Below, piece after piece: positions 35,791-47,362 of a stretch of DNA of 64,000 bases; position 1 is the stretch's first letter, and every line of letters begins with the position of its first letter. Origin of the DNA: Zantedeschia hybrid cultivar (Eukaryota; Streptophyta; Magnoliopsida; Alismatales; Araceae); contig JARZZO010000002.1 in NCBI GenBank assembly GCA_030544215.1, positions 27,155,395 through 27,219,394 of the forward strand, given 5' to 3'. The notes under the pieces were generated by a model. That model saw only the letters and a program-made list of their open reading frames with translations. It was not told where the DNA came from and made no database searches. The position numbers and the translations under genes are program-made.

Positions 35791-36486
35791 GGGTGTTCAT
35801 AGTTTGGTTCACTTTGCTTTTTCCAAACAAACTTTCAAACCAAATCAAACACTTTTGAAATCAAAATCAAACCAAACCAAAATCAATTCGTTTAATCACT
35901 CTTTAGCTTCATATAAACTTCAATAAGTTAACAATTTATATAATGAATGAATAATTTTTAAAAGCAAAGGTTGAATACCCTATTTAATTATTCTAATGAA
36001 TCTTCTAATGGATAGTTTAGGCAAATATGAAAGAAAAAATTTACTATAATGATGAAGAAAATTAAATCAGTTTAATAGATATTCATATAATTTTTATACT
36101 TTAATTTAAATAAAAAATATAATATTACACTTTACATTGAATGAAGGACCATGTTCTTAATTTAAATAGAGAGGATCATATTACTCCATTATACCAATAG
36201 TTTTTAACGATTTTTTTACTTAAATATACAAAATAGCCACTAAAAATTTACACTAAATTTATGTCATTTTATGTAGTTCGACTTGTTCGGTTTGGTTTAC
36301 TTTATGAAGAATAGAATCAAATCAAACCAAATTTTCTTATTAGTTTGTTTTCAATCAAAATAAAAATATTTTAGACTTGAAATAGAACTAAATCTTTTTT
36401 TTTTTTTTTTTAACGAGAGGAGTTAAGTCATACTGAATGAGCTAATTCGGTTTAATGTTTCAGTTTGAACCAAATACTGAACACCC
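35791..36486. mobile_element. MITE with GGGTGTTCA terminal inverted repeats
   Basis: Left end GGGTGTTCATAGTTTGGTTC; right end, complemented, GGGTGTTCAGTATTTGGTTC. The interior is AT-rich with several AAACCAAA/TTTGGTTT phrases. I see no convincing target duplication, so the superfamily (hAT-like by its ends) is uncertain. Confidence 0.65.
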
Positions 36487-38060
36487 TTACTTAATGGCCA
36501 AGATATTTTCCGTGGACCTCAGACCCAACTTGAACCTAACCTGGCCTAAGAAGTAGGCGGGGCTAAAAAGACGGCCTAAAAACAGCTGTCGAACTAGAAA
36601 CCTAAATCAACCAACCAAAAGATTGGGCTGTGAAGATTATAGAGAACAATCAGCTGACCTAGACCAGTCAACCTATCCCTTAACTTAAGGAAATCTAAAG
36701 CTCGAGTTTGTTTGCAGAATAAGTTATTCGGAATAGCGTGTACTAGAATAAGGGGTATTTAGGTTTGATAGTTATGTGAGACGCACTAGCGGAATAGAAA
36801 GAATAAATAATTCTTAAGTCTAAAGTGGAATTACTTATTCTCCTTATTCTGATATAAGTAATTTTGATGCAGTATAAACTATTTCGCCTATCAAATTAAA
36901 ATTAGCCTTATTGTATAAATAAGACCTCTTATTTTGTCAACTGAGCCATTAACCATTTGTATCTTCAATTAAGAAAGAAACAGAAGAACAACGGATATGT
37001 GGAGAAGTTGACTCTCTAGGCGATCACTTGTAAGAACACCAGGCTTGAGTCTCAATAGGTCATAGAGAACAAATAATTAGTAAAAGTAAGTTTGATTGGT
37101 TCTTATGCTCAAACTTGATTTTGACGATAACAAAATCTCATGTTAAGTATCTAATTAAGTTTGCTAAGTACGGTAGGTGATTTATGTCTGTGAGTTTCAA
37201 ACTAAGGTTGAAGGAAGATCAAGAGACCTTAATTCAAGAGTCCAGGGACACAAGAAAGATGGTTGAAGAAATAAGTGAAACTAATAATAACACTCATGAT
37301 AGTGAGCAAGAGTACTGCAATGGTCCGATTGTTTCTTAGGGATCGATCGATCACTTACTTGGACTTCAAAAGTGTTGTAGGAGATCTCTAGGACACAAAA
37401 TACTTGTCTATTTTGCTCACATCAGTCGACTAATTTGCATTTTTCCTTTGTGGTTGGTGTTTCAATTTGAACCTGCCTAACCTTATCCTATTAGAGGGAT
37501 TCAAGGGGTTATATAAGGAAGCGTTCTCCAAAATATTCGCTCCCAAAAAGAGAAATCTAAGGGGCTCCACTTGCCACTCAAACCTATGAAAGAGAGTTCT
37601 CTAAGCTGGAGGTTTCATTTGCTTATTTGACATTAGAAAGATGCTCTTAAGAGATTCTCCCAAGCTACGACTCTTATTCTCTTTATTGGAGGCTAAGCTT
37701 CTATGAATTGACTTTGGTCTTAAGCTTCTATGAATTGACTTTGGCATTTCTCTTTCTTTTTATAAAATCATGTTTATTTCTTCTCTATTTGTTGTTGTGT
37801 ATCCTCCTTGAGAAGTGCTAAGGCATGAGAGCCTTTTTTGGTGTTTTAGATATTGTGGGATTGGTGAGCTAGAACCATACCAACTCGTATGGCGGTACTA
37901 GCTTCATTTTTAGTAGAAGAATTCCAAACGAAGCATTTGGAGAGCAGACATGTGTCTCCTTAGTGTATTTGCCAAGAATATGCGGGCGTGCGCCGTACAC
38001 TGTTGTCCAATCTACCAGATCTGATTGCGATACCCTAGGTATTGCAGCAAGTTTTTTTTC
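36487..38060 (+). other. Possible Ty1/copia LTR relic within non-coding DNA
   Basis: From about 37098 the text GTTCTTATGCTCAAACTTGA followed by TTTTGACGATAACAAA resembles the start of Sirevirus/Maximus copia LTRs. The following kilobase has the loose AT-rich look of such LTRs. I find no PBS, second copy or coding region, so this is tentative. 36487-37090 holds nothing I recognise. Confidence 0.25.
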
Positions 38061-41000
38061 CCATGAACCTGAATGCTAGAGACTATTAGGTCAACATTGA
38101 TTAATCAACTGATTCACCAAGCATCACTTTTTAACCAGAGAAAGACTTGTTGAAATGCTTGAGACAGTGCAATCTAGGCTGGATTGCAATGTCCCAGCAC
38201 TGCCATCCAATCAGAGAGATCGGATGACAGTACAGGGTGCACGCTTAAATGTGCCCGGTGCATATGGGCAAGCCCCAAGGGCATACGGGGATTATCTTTT
38301 TTTTTTGTTATTTTTGTAAATTATCCTATCGAAGATCGGATAGTACGAACACTAAGTTGGATTTGGCTCCAAGTTTGGCAAATTTATTTCTTAGATCTTT
38401 TTTTTTTGTGCAGCCCTTGTGTTGCTGTCCAATCAAAACTAGATCGGACGGTAACCGGAGGGTATTGGAATCTACGTGAACTTGCAATGTCCCCGCGTTA
38501 CAATAAGTCTTTCACCTTCAACTAATCTTATTCGACGCTGCTGCGCTATAAACGGAGAACATCCATGGGAATTTATTATCCCTAGGCCACATGTTTCTTA
38601 TTTTGTTTTCTTATTTTGTTTAATAAAAGATTGTTTCCCATCCATCATAGTTATGTGTGCTTTCTGCAAAAAAAGTGTTGAAGCCGTCATGCTTTGTGTG
38701 TGTATGGCGTGTGCTTAAGTTGGAGTATTTAGGTTGGTGAGTTAGAGCATCATAATAGGGTTGTTAGAATGAGATGGATGTGACTATATGTGTAAAATAA
38801 ATACTACAAATTTGCAGTGAGCTTTCTTCTGATTAGATGATCACGTTTGGAAAAGGGTGTTACTTATCCTTTACACATTGGACATTGAGATTATGCATAT
38901 GTGTAATAATTAGTTTCCTTTTAGTATAAATAAATATTTAATGAAGGTTTAATCGTATTTAGTTGTGGTATTGTAAGTAATAGAAATAAGAAAAGATAGG
39001 AATGTAATTTGTAAAACTAAATATTAGTTTTAAGTTACTATGATGAATATTCATAAAGAAGTTATATTATAAAAATAGATTTTCTTTATTACATTATTTA
39101 CCTTTCTCCTTCCACTAGTGGGGTACGTATTTGGAAGGTGAGAAAAATGGAGAGGAGTTGGGAGATATTAATGAGAGAGGTTTAAATGAAACAAAGGATA
39201 TAGTATACCTTTAATTATAGACGCCGCATATGTTAGGAGAGTTTGTAGAGAAGCAAAACGCTACCCTTTCGTTTTTTAGATCTAAGAAATTAATGATTAT
39301 TGAAAACGTCAAATTGAAGAATTCATAAATTAAAGTTCTTCTAACTAAGCGAACTGACATATAATAATATAATCTCAAATCACAAACTTACAATCTTGCA
39401 TGTACTTGAAGATATATTTAATTGTCTATACGTAGGAGAAAAGAAAATGTTGTACCCGATGCTTCATGCACTTTTCAAACATATAAAAAAAAGCATTGCA
39501 CCTATTTACGAAGGAGAATTGAAGGGTGTCAGTTTCACATTTGAGAAAACCTGACAATTCAACCCAAACGCACAAGGTCTCAGTCATTATATAAAGGAGA
39601 ACCTTGTCATAAGCAACCCGACTGAGAGCATCCAAGGTCTTCCCTATGAGAGAGAGAGAGATTAAAGTAGGATGTTATTAATACTCCTACAATTGTGTTA
39701 GCTTCTCTTCTGCTATTGAGTATGTGAAGGAAAAGATTCAGGACGAGGCAAGGCTTTTAATTATTGCATTTGATTTATTTAAAGGTAGGTACCTAGCCTT
39801 AATCTCTTATATACATGTTCATAATGTCGTTAATTTAAAATAATATTTTCTTCCCTCACTTTGTCAACCAACTCCATCTCTATTGAAAATCTATATCACC
39901 ATAATGACTCTTAAATAGTTTTTCACTTTATTTCTATAAGAGATGTGAATAGAAGAATTTATAAATTTAACCAAGAGTTTTGTTAAGGCTAAACTTATAT
40001 GTTCAAATTTACAAATCAAACTCTTAATAAGTTGATAAAATTTTATGAAGGATTAACTAATACTATTTCTTTCATAATTGTATGCTTCACTCATTTTCTT
40101 TGAAAAGCTTTAATTTAATGCATGTGTATGAATAATATGCCAAATAACAATGAATTATTCTTATGATCTATGTAAAGATGATTTTATAGTATGCTTCGAA
40201 AATGACATGTAAGTGTTATGTGAATCATGTGACAAGTACCACCATGGATGGATTAAGACTCCTAAGTTATTGTCCTTGACTTAGAAGGATATGACCTGAT
40301 GCGTTGGGGATCAAAATTCTCCAATTAAATTTGGTTGAATTCGGTGTAGAGATGAAACCCAGTTAAAGAAAAAGTCTAGCTAACTCTTTTTTATGAGTCT
40401 TACACCTCTATACTAGTCGGGGTATATGTGCAGAGGATATGACATCTCATGTGTAGATGGACTTTATGTCACTATCATGATATTTGATATTTTATGCATT
40501 TATAATGAGACTCATGTTATATTGATGATATGAGGATTTTGTTCATGAATTGTGATGATACGAGGATTTTGTACATGACTTGTTTGCCATATGCTGATTT
40601 ACTTTGCATGACTATTTCTTTCCTTGAATATGTAACATTCAATATTAATTTTGTTAGTTAACATATATATGGTAAACATTATGACATGTATCTTCATGGA
40701 TTGATAATGAATACCTGCTGAGTTAGAATAACTCATACCTTCTACAATTTTGCAGGGTCAATGGAATAGACGATTCAAATAAAGGGCATCCAAAAGAACA
40801 AATACAAGAATTCATTGAAGTTGGTACTTTTACTCATCTTTGTTACGATGTAATAAAGAAATTGTAGTAGTTTACATTGAACAGTTATATAATAAGGAAT
40901 CCTAGACTTTGGATATTGATGGTTCTCTTTTATTTATTATGACTATTTATTTCTCTCTCTTTTGTTGATGAATAATTTCGCTGTGAATGGCCACGATACA

Positions 41001-43386
41001 TATTTTCATGTTGAGTTTCTCTTCCTATCATCCTTCTTGTCTGTGTCAGATTGAGAACCAATCTAGCATGGGTGGAGGTGTGATAATATGGCAGGTTAAG
41101 TAATGACATATGTATATCATATTGAAAAGTTTATCAAAGAACATTTCATACTCTAGTGGTCAAGAATACGTCAGGGATTCAATGGCTACCATGCTCCCTA
41201 ATGTGCCTAGGTGGACGGTGTGGATCATCCTATCTGCAAAAAACAAGAGAACTACTTTAGGGGGACCCTAGGCTCTTGGGAGGGGAGAATCCTGTGATGC
41301 TTATGTTAGATGTGGGCTTTGGATTGTTGTCTCCGAGAGGTTGAGAAACGAGAGATGAAGGGCCCTATTGGATCTCTAGAGTGTGTGAGATGTGTACCAT
41401 TTTCCAGGAGACCCAGTTAAAATATTTATCTTGCTTTCCCTAGTAGAGAGAAATGTGGGATATGTACCTATAGTATATATATGTACATTGACTGGGTCCA
41501 GGAGTGAGTGGCCAACGTGGCCTCATAGTGGCGAAGTAGGGGGCACCATATCTTGCTCCTATGCTCGTGCCATACCACCATACTGCTTTGAGATTAGACA
41601 TGACATACGTATGCTTTCCCATGTGGTGAATAAGATAAGACGTGGAATTGAATTACCGGAGGTCATGATGCCTTCCCTCGTCATTAGATGTAGGGTAGTA
41701 AATGAAGGCCTTCGGGTGTGTTAAAAGGGTTTGGCCCTTTCCCATCGCATAGGGAGCCAATCTTTAAGGAGATGCCTACCCTTTGACTTTTTGGCATCTC
41801 GAGAGGAACAAAAGTTTCTCTTTATGGCCCCGATGAGACCTAGCCATTGGGACAGTCGAGGGAACTGTGTTCCCAACCTTGGCAGCCCACCATGGCCCAC
41901 AATGATCGTTGTGGTGGCTCCCGAAGACATTAGATCTTGCCGTATAGTTTAAAGGCCCATATCTCTGCAATAAAGGCTTATAGTCAACATTGACTTTGGC
42001 CTTACTCTCAAAGCCATGAAGGCTGTTGCGGGTTAAGGGAGGCATGCTTTTGACTTTAGAGGAGGCCAATGCTCTTTGAGGAGTCCTTATAGGGACTCTC
42101 ATGGGTGATTGGTTTATGTAGACCTTCTATTTTCCAAGAAGTTTTAGGCCTGTTGAGACCTATTAGACTCCAAAAAGCTTCTAGTAAAAAGATGTCAAAG
42201 GTTGCTTAGTTGACGTAGACCTTCTTTGCGGGCCTCTTGCAATATAGGCACTCTGGACTGCCTCATAATTGGACCCTTATTAGGCGGAGTAGATTCATGG
42301 TGTCACTTTTGATTTTAATTTCTAACATCAAAGATATTGAATAAGAATATTGATAGTTAGTAGTTACACATGTCAAGCCTTCCATAAAAAACTTTATTTC
42401 ATCCACCATCTAAGAAGTTTTATTTTAAAAACTTCATATGAAAGACAAATACAATTAAAAAGTGCATAAACAATTTTCAAGATCTAGAATTAATCTCTCG
42501 ATATGACTAGATCAAAATTTGTAAAATTCCAAAATGTTCCCAATTTCAAGATCAATGCATGACTTATGTGCCTAATGGACAAAGGTTCCTTAAATCCGGC
42601 CCAATATGAATGTTGACACTTGTCCAGCGCAAACTACTAAACCCCTTCCTCCCCTTTCCTAAACTCCTTTTAAGTTTACTAACAATTAATTCAATCTAAG
42701 ATTCTTAGGACACCTTTTGGCGAAACTTTTACGTTTTTTGGCTTTCACTTTTAGGGTGAAAAATATTAAATTAAAGTTATGATAATTATTTTACCTTCTG
42801 TGACAATGTTATTTTTACCTTCACAAAAAACTCTAATTTGAAGTAAAAAAATCACAAAAATGACTTCTAAGATTCAAGTAACTAAATTGAGACTTGTGGA
42901 AGTTCAAAAAAAGCTTCCAAAGGGGAAAAAAATGCATCAGACAAATTGTATTCTACATGTACTCTTTCACTTAGGAGTTATTTTTTTCAATGTAAAACTC
43001 TATAATTCATTGTTTTCAAAATCACTAGTTTTAAAATAATTGAAATTTTGTGATTTTAAAATAGGGAAGCATTTATTTGGTTGCTTGTAAAACAAAACAA
43101 GAGAATGCTTCAATCTTCTTATTTTTGTTTACGATGGGCCTTTCTTGTAACCAAAATAATGAAATTGGACTGCCAAGTGAGCAGATAAGGTCCATATATG
43201 ATTTTATTTTACACTGTTTTACATCATTCAAACGTCCAAAAACATCGTAAAACGAAATAATTGTTTTGGATTACACTGTTTTACATTGAAACAAACAAAT
43301 CCTTAGTTATCAGGTTAGCTTGCTTGTCAATCAGATAGAGAAATACATATACTTATGTATTATACATATGAAATTGAAAAGGAAAG
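38061..43386. other. Gene-poor region with diffuse retroelement relics
   Basis: No supported gene. 38160-38500 again has GATCGGATGACAG, CCTATCGAAGATCGGATAGT and GATCGGACGGTAAC with A/T runs, like other small elements here. 40300-41140 ends in CTGCTGAGTTAGAATAACTC and TTTTGCAGGGTCA, text often seen near the ends of Ty3/gypsy LTRs. 41390-42110 has overlapping ORFs on both strands without recognisable domains. Confidence 0.3.
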
Positions 43387-43785
43387 GGCTTTTTGCATAT
43401 ATATCTCTAAAATATATCATATTTGCATATATGCCCCCAACTCTTTCTTCTTGTCATCAATACCCCTAAAATATTTAATAACATTGTACTTATACCCTTC
43501 CATCTAAAGATTTTGCATATAATACCCATAAATTCACTAATAGTTTGCATATATACCCCTTAATTCACTAACATTTTGCATATGTACCCCCGACACCTCG
43601 ATGTTATCATGATTTATGGAATCTTTTTGGCATAGTTCGTTGAAATTCAGGTTAATTTGACGGAAGGGTATAAATGCAATATTTTGAAGATTTTAGGGGT
43701 ATTGAATGACAATATGTGAGAGTTGGCGGTGTAGGATCAAATATAATATTTTATAGGGGTATATATGTAAAATATCCAAAAAGAG
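43387..43785. mobile_element. MITE related to 32816-33410
   Basis: The left side (CTTTTTGCATATATATCTCT, then TTGTCATCAATACCCCTAAA) reappears inverted on the right (complement CTCTTTTTGGATATTTTACA, then TTGTCATTCAATACCCCTAA). Like the element at 32816, it contains tandem GCATATATACCCC phrases. No clear target duplication. Confidence 0.6.
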
Positions 43786-43909
43786 AAAACAAAACAAAGG
43801 TAGATCATTTAAAGAAGGGGAGAGTAGGAGGTCTAGACAATCACAAAAGATGATCATACATTAGTTATGAGCTTATAGATGCTTTTCAGTGCGTGCTGTC
43901 AGTGCATGC

Positions 43910-45616
43910 TGTCATGACCGAAATCGTGACTTAGGCTTTTCACTAAGCTTTGACTACTCAGGGGTATCGAGAGGGGCAGCATGGTTCGTGAAGTTGGTTA
44001 AGTTGCAGATGATAGATGGAGCCAGACTATATCCGACGGGTAATTGGGTTGCGACTCTGCTCGACCGAACCCCCTCAGCCACACATCAATTGTGTGGCCG
44101 CGGCGGTTAGGTGTGAGATGCCGTGGTGATGAGTTTCGATAGTGGAAGGAATTGGGCTTAGCAATGGCAAAGGGCCATGTTAGGTGTTAGGGGCTTCTTG
44201 GAGAAGGTTGTTCCCTAGGGCATTCTCGCCGTAGGCTATGCCATCCCGGCTAGCCGGAAGTAAGTCCCGTAGGTGGCCGTCTTCTCCCCTGGTATGCGCA
44301 GGACTGGGCGCATACCTTGTATACTTTAATGAAGGTTCGATCTTGGTTCAACTTGTCAGTGCACCTCTCCCACAAGGCAGTTGTTTCCTTAAACACCGGT
44401 TGGCCCGTGAAGCAAGCTTGGTGCAGCAAAGGAGACCCGTTCGTGCGAAGCTAAGTCCTGTGTGGGTGGCAGAGGTCTTGAACTCTAGTGCAACCATGGA
44501 AGCTAGACCCCTACTAAGGTGATGGACCCTATGGCGGTAAGTTGTTGCGTGAAGGGCGGCGATGGCCTATGGCCCGACGCAACCCCACCAAGGGGGTGAT
44601 GGTTAGCGGGCTAAGTGTTGGCCAAGGTAAAGTCTTTTGCTATAACTAGCTAGACAAGTCTTTTGCTATAACTAGCTAGACAAGTCTCATGCTATGCCTT
44701 AACCCCTCCGACAAGGCCAATGGAAGAGGGCATGCTAGCTTGTAGATGACTGGAGTGAGGGAGCCTAAGTGAAGACACAATGCATGTAGCCAACAGGTCC
44801 AGAGCGAAGCACCATCCGACCAAGCGAGGGTGACTAGGCGAGGCGCAATGCGTGTAGTCGATGGGCCCTGAGTGAAGGTCCACTTGATCGAAGCATAAGC
44901 GCCTACGTGAAGTGTATGGGCGCAGTGTCGACAGGCCCTTTATGGAAGTCTGGTTGAAGCGAGGGTACTGAAGGCGATGTATATAGGCGCAATGCCGACT
45001 AATCCTGAGCGATGACCGTCTTGCATATGCATAACCTACGTCGGTGCCTAGGGTTTGGTGTGGCAAACCTCTCTAGAAGGATTTGTGCGAGGCTTGCGGG
45101 CCGAGCACTTAGGCGCTGCGGACCTTTGATATTATGTGAAAAATGTTAGGTTGATCTTGGTGTGTGCTTCCACTGACAGGGCGTCGCACGGCTTAGACGA
45201 CAACTTAGGCTTTTCTAAGTTATGCCGTGACAGTTGATATCAGAGCACTCTAATCTAGTGCATTGTTCTGTTAGAGTGGAGTGTGCCAGTACTGAGGGTG
45301 ATGGCTGAACCGATACTATCTATTGTGAAGACCGCACTTGGACTTGGTGAGTCCTTGTTCGGCATCTAAAGCATGGCTAGATCAACCCTTAGAGGGACTT
45401 GTTTACTGAAGCTTGCTAGGCAAGAAGGCACTCAAGGAAAGCTTATATGGCCATCTGGAAGATGGTCTGACCACCTTGACCTTGGCGATGGATGTGTAAT
45501 CTTCCAAGGTGTGTCGAGTGGTAGTTGGTGTGTGTTCGAAGATACTGAACTTGGTGTACAAAATTGTTCAAGTTAGCTGAAAGTGCATTTCTCTTCATGT
45601 TCCAGCTGACGCATAC
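43910..45616 (+). mobile_element. LTR retrotransposon E: 5' LTR and leader, interrupted
   Basis: The LTR at 43910-45232 opens TGTCATGACCG and closes ATGCCGTGACA. It is followed by a primer-binding site TGATATCAGAGC at 45235-45246, one mismatch from the initiator tRNA-Met site. About 370 bp of leader follow and end at 45616, where element D begins. Coding regions and 3' LTR are not in the window, probably displaced beyond 64000. ORFs inside the LTR have no family match. Confidence 0.7.
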
Positions 45617-46173
45617 TGTAACGACCCGCCACCCTATAATCGGAGATCCGATTACTAAATGGGTACCGAATCATTAATTTGGAGCCAAACCAGGATCTTG
45701 ATAAGTCTGAAAAATAAATGATAAACTAAGTTAAACATTCACATCGCATAGAATTGAAAAAGAATTGCCATAATTAAAAATTATTACAATGCGACTCGAC
45801 TCAGCAAATAATTACATACTCCAACTAAAAGGAAATAATTAAGTATACAGGCTAGAAAATAAAATAACAACTACATTGGGGCCTACCCCAGACAGCGACT
45901 GCTGGCGCGCGACCCAAAGCAACACTCTCCTCGCTACGCCAGCCTGGAACCCTCACCCGAAAACTGCAGGGGTGAGTCTCATCGAAAAGACTCAGTAGGG
46001 ATCCTTCGATCCCTACCGCCCACTTCCGCACCCACAAGTGCAGCAACACAAATATAGATAATTTAAACAAGTAAAGCAGTAAACACAATTCCTAAATTTC
46101 GATATAAAACACATGCATTCGAAATATAACATGCACAACTCTGAAATCATTCTACCACGGGGCCCACGACCAG

Positions 46174-47352
46174 TGTAGACACGCTAATTTTGACATCATT
46201 TCGAGTAAATTTCATATCATATAATAATGCCTCAGAATGGTCTGATATTTAATCATTGGTTAATTCTTATTGATCTTTTTAATTATCTGGTGTCAGGTCA
46301 AACAGACATATTTAAGTTAATTAATTAAATTGATTTTAACTCAAATTTCAATTAAAATATGAAGAAGTCTAAAAGACGTCGACGTTTGTAGACGTCGTTT
46401 AGAGTTTATTCTTATTTTAACGTTTAAATTTGAATTTTAATCAGTATATTAATTAGCTAAAAGACGTATGCATGGCACGACGCCATTTAGGTTTCCTAAG
46501 TTGTTTTTACTTCTTTTCTAGATGTTTATCCTTATCTTAATCAGTTTAAAAGGCGTCTTGAAGTAACGACGCATTTTATCTAATTACAAATAAAGATAAG
46601 TTTTTACCGGATGTTTATCCTTATCCTAATCAATCTGAAAGGCGTTTTCCATGGGCGACACGTTTTAGATAATTAAAGATAAAGATGAATTAATCTGTAT
46701 TTATTTGTTGGTTAAGATGGATAAATCTCAAAATTTCTCCATGTAAATCCGCGGACGCAAAGAAGTCTATAAATACCCTGCCTCTTGAATGGGTGACAGA
46801 GTTAGTGATTGAAGTGATATCAGAGTGATAATTGAGTGAAAATTGAAGCAACGACGTCCAAACGCTGAAGTGCTGCGGTTTCCAGAAGTCGGCATCCATT
46901 CTTCATCTATTCAAGATTCTTTCAAGACCAAGGCTTTCTAGGGGCCATCCAGCATTAAACTTTCAATTCATTTATGCATTTTCACTCCATTAATTTTGCA
47001 TTCTTCATCACATCACTCCATGCAACACACACAACACTAGCATCATTTTCAAAACCCATTTGATTAAGGGGTTTAAAAGACCACTCAACAAGTGAGTTTT
47101 CTGTTTAGTTGTATGTTTAAAACTTTGTTTGGAATAGATACTACTTTTGTCTAAGTTCTCATAATTGTTCTTTCTTTCTATTTCTTGCAAGGTACAGAGG
47201 AGAATCAAAGGGGAGGAAATCAACAAGCAAACAACAAAGACTATGGACGATCATCAAAACTCAACAGCAATCAAAGCAAGAATAAAGACAAGAAAGGACT
47301 CTCTTTCTTCAGCCGGCTGAAGGAGGGAAACTAAGAACTCAACATCTCCTAC
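46174..47352 (+). repeat. 5' LTR of element A, 3' end missing
   Basis: Close match to 52972-54150. It has four mini-hairpin motifs at 46371, 46459, 46548 and 46638, a TATA box (TATAAATA, 46768-46775) and the 16-bp palindrome CTTCAGCCGGCTGAAG (47307-47322). Confidence 0.9.
46768..46775 (+). promoter_or_regulatory. TATA box in the 5' LTR of element A
   Basis: TATAAATA within CTATAAATACCCTGCC. The same box occurs at 53566-53573 and 57769-57776 in the sister LTRs, always about 100 bp downstream of the fourth mini-hairpin. Confidence 0.75.
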
Positions 47353-47362
47353 CCTCGTCAGC

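Noticed and set aside
36700..36910. Possible foldback element around GAATAAG repeats
   Set aside because: Only scattered short matches between the sides; no continuous inverted repeat or target duplication.
44238..45066. ORFs inside the LTR of element E
   Set aside because: LTR sequence, no domain or codon signal.
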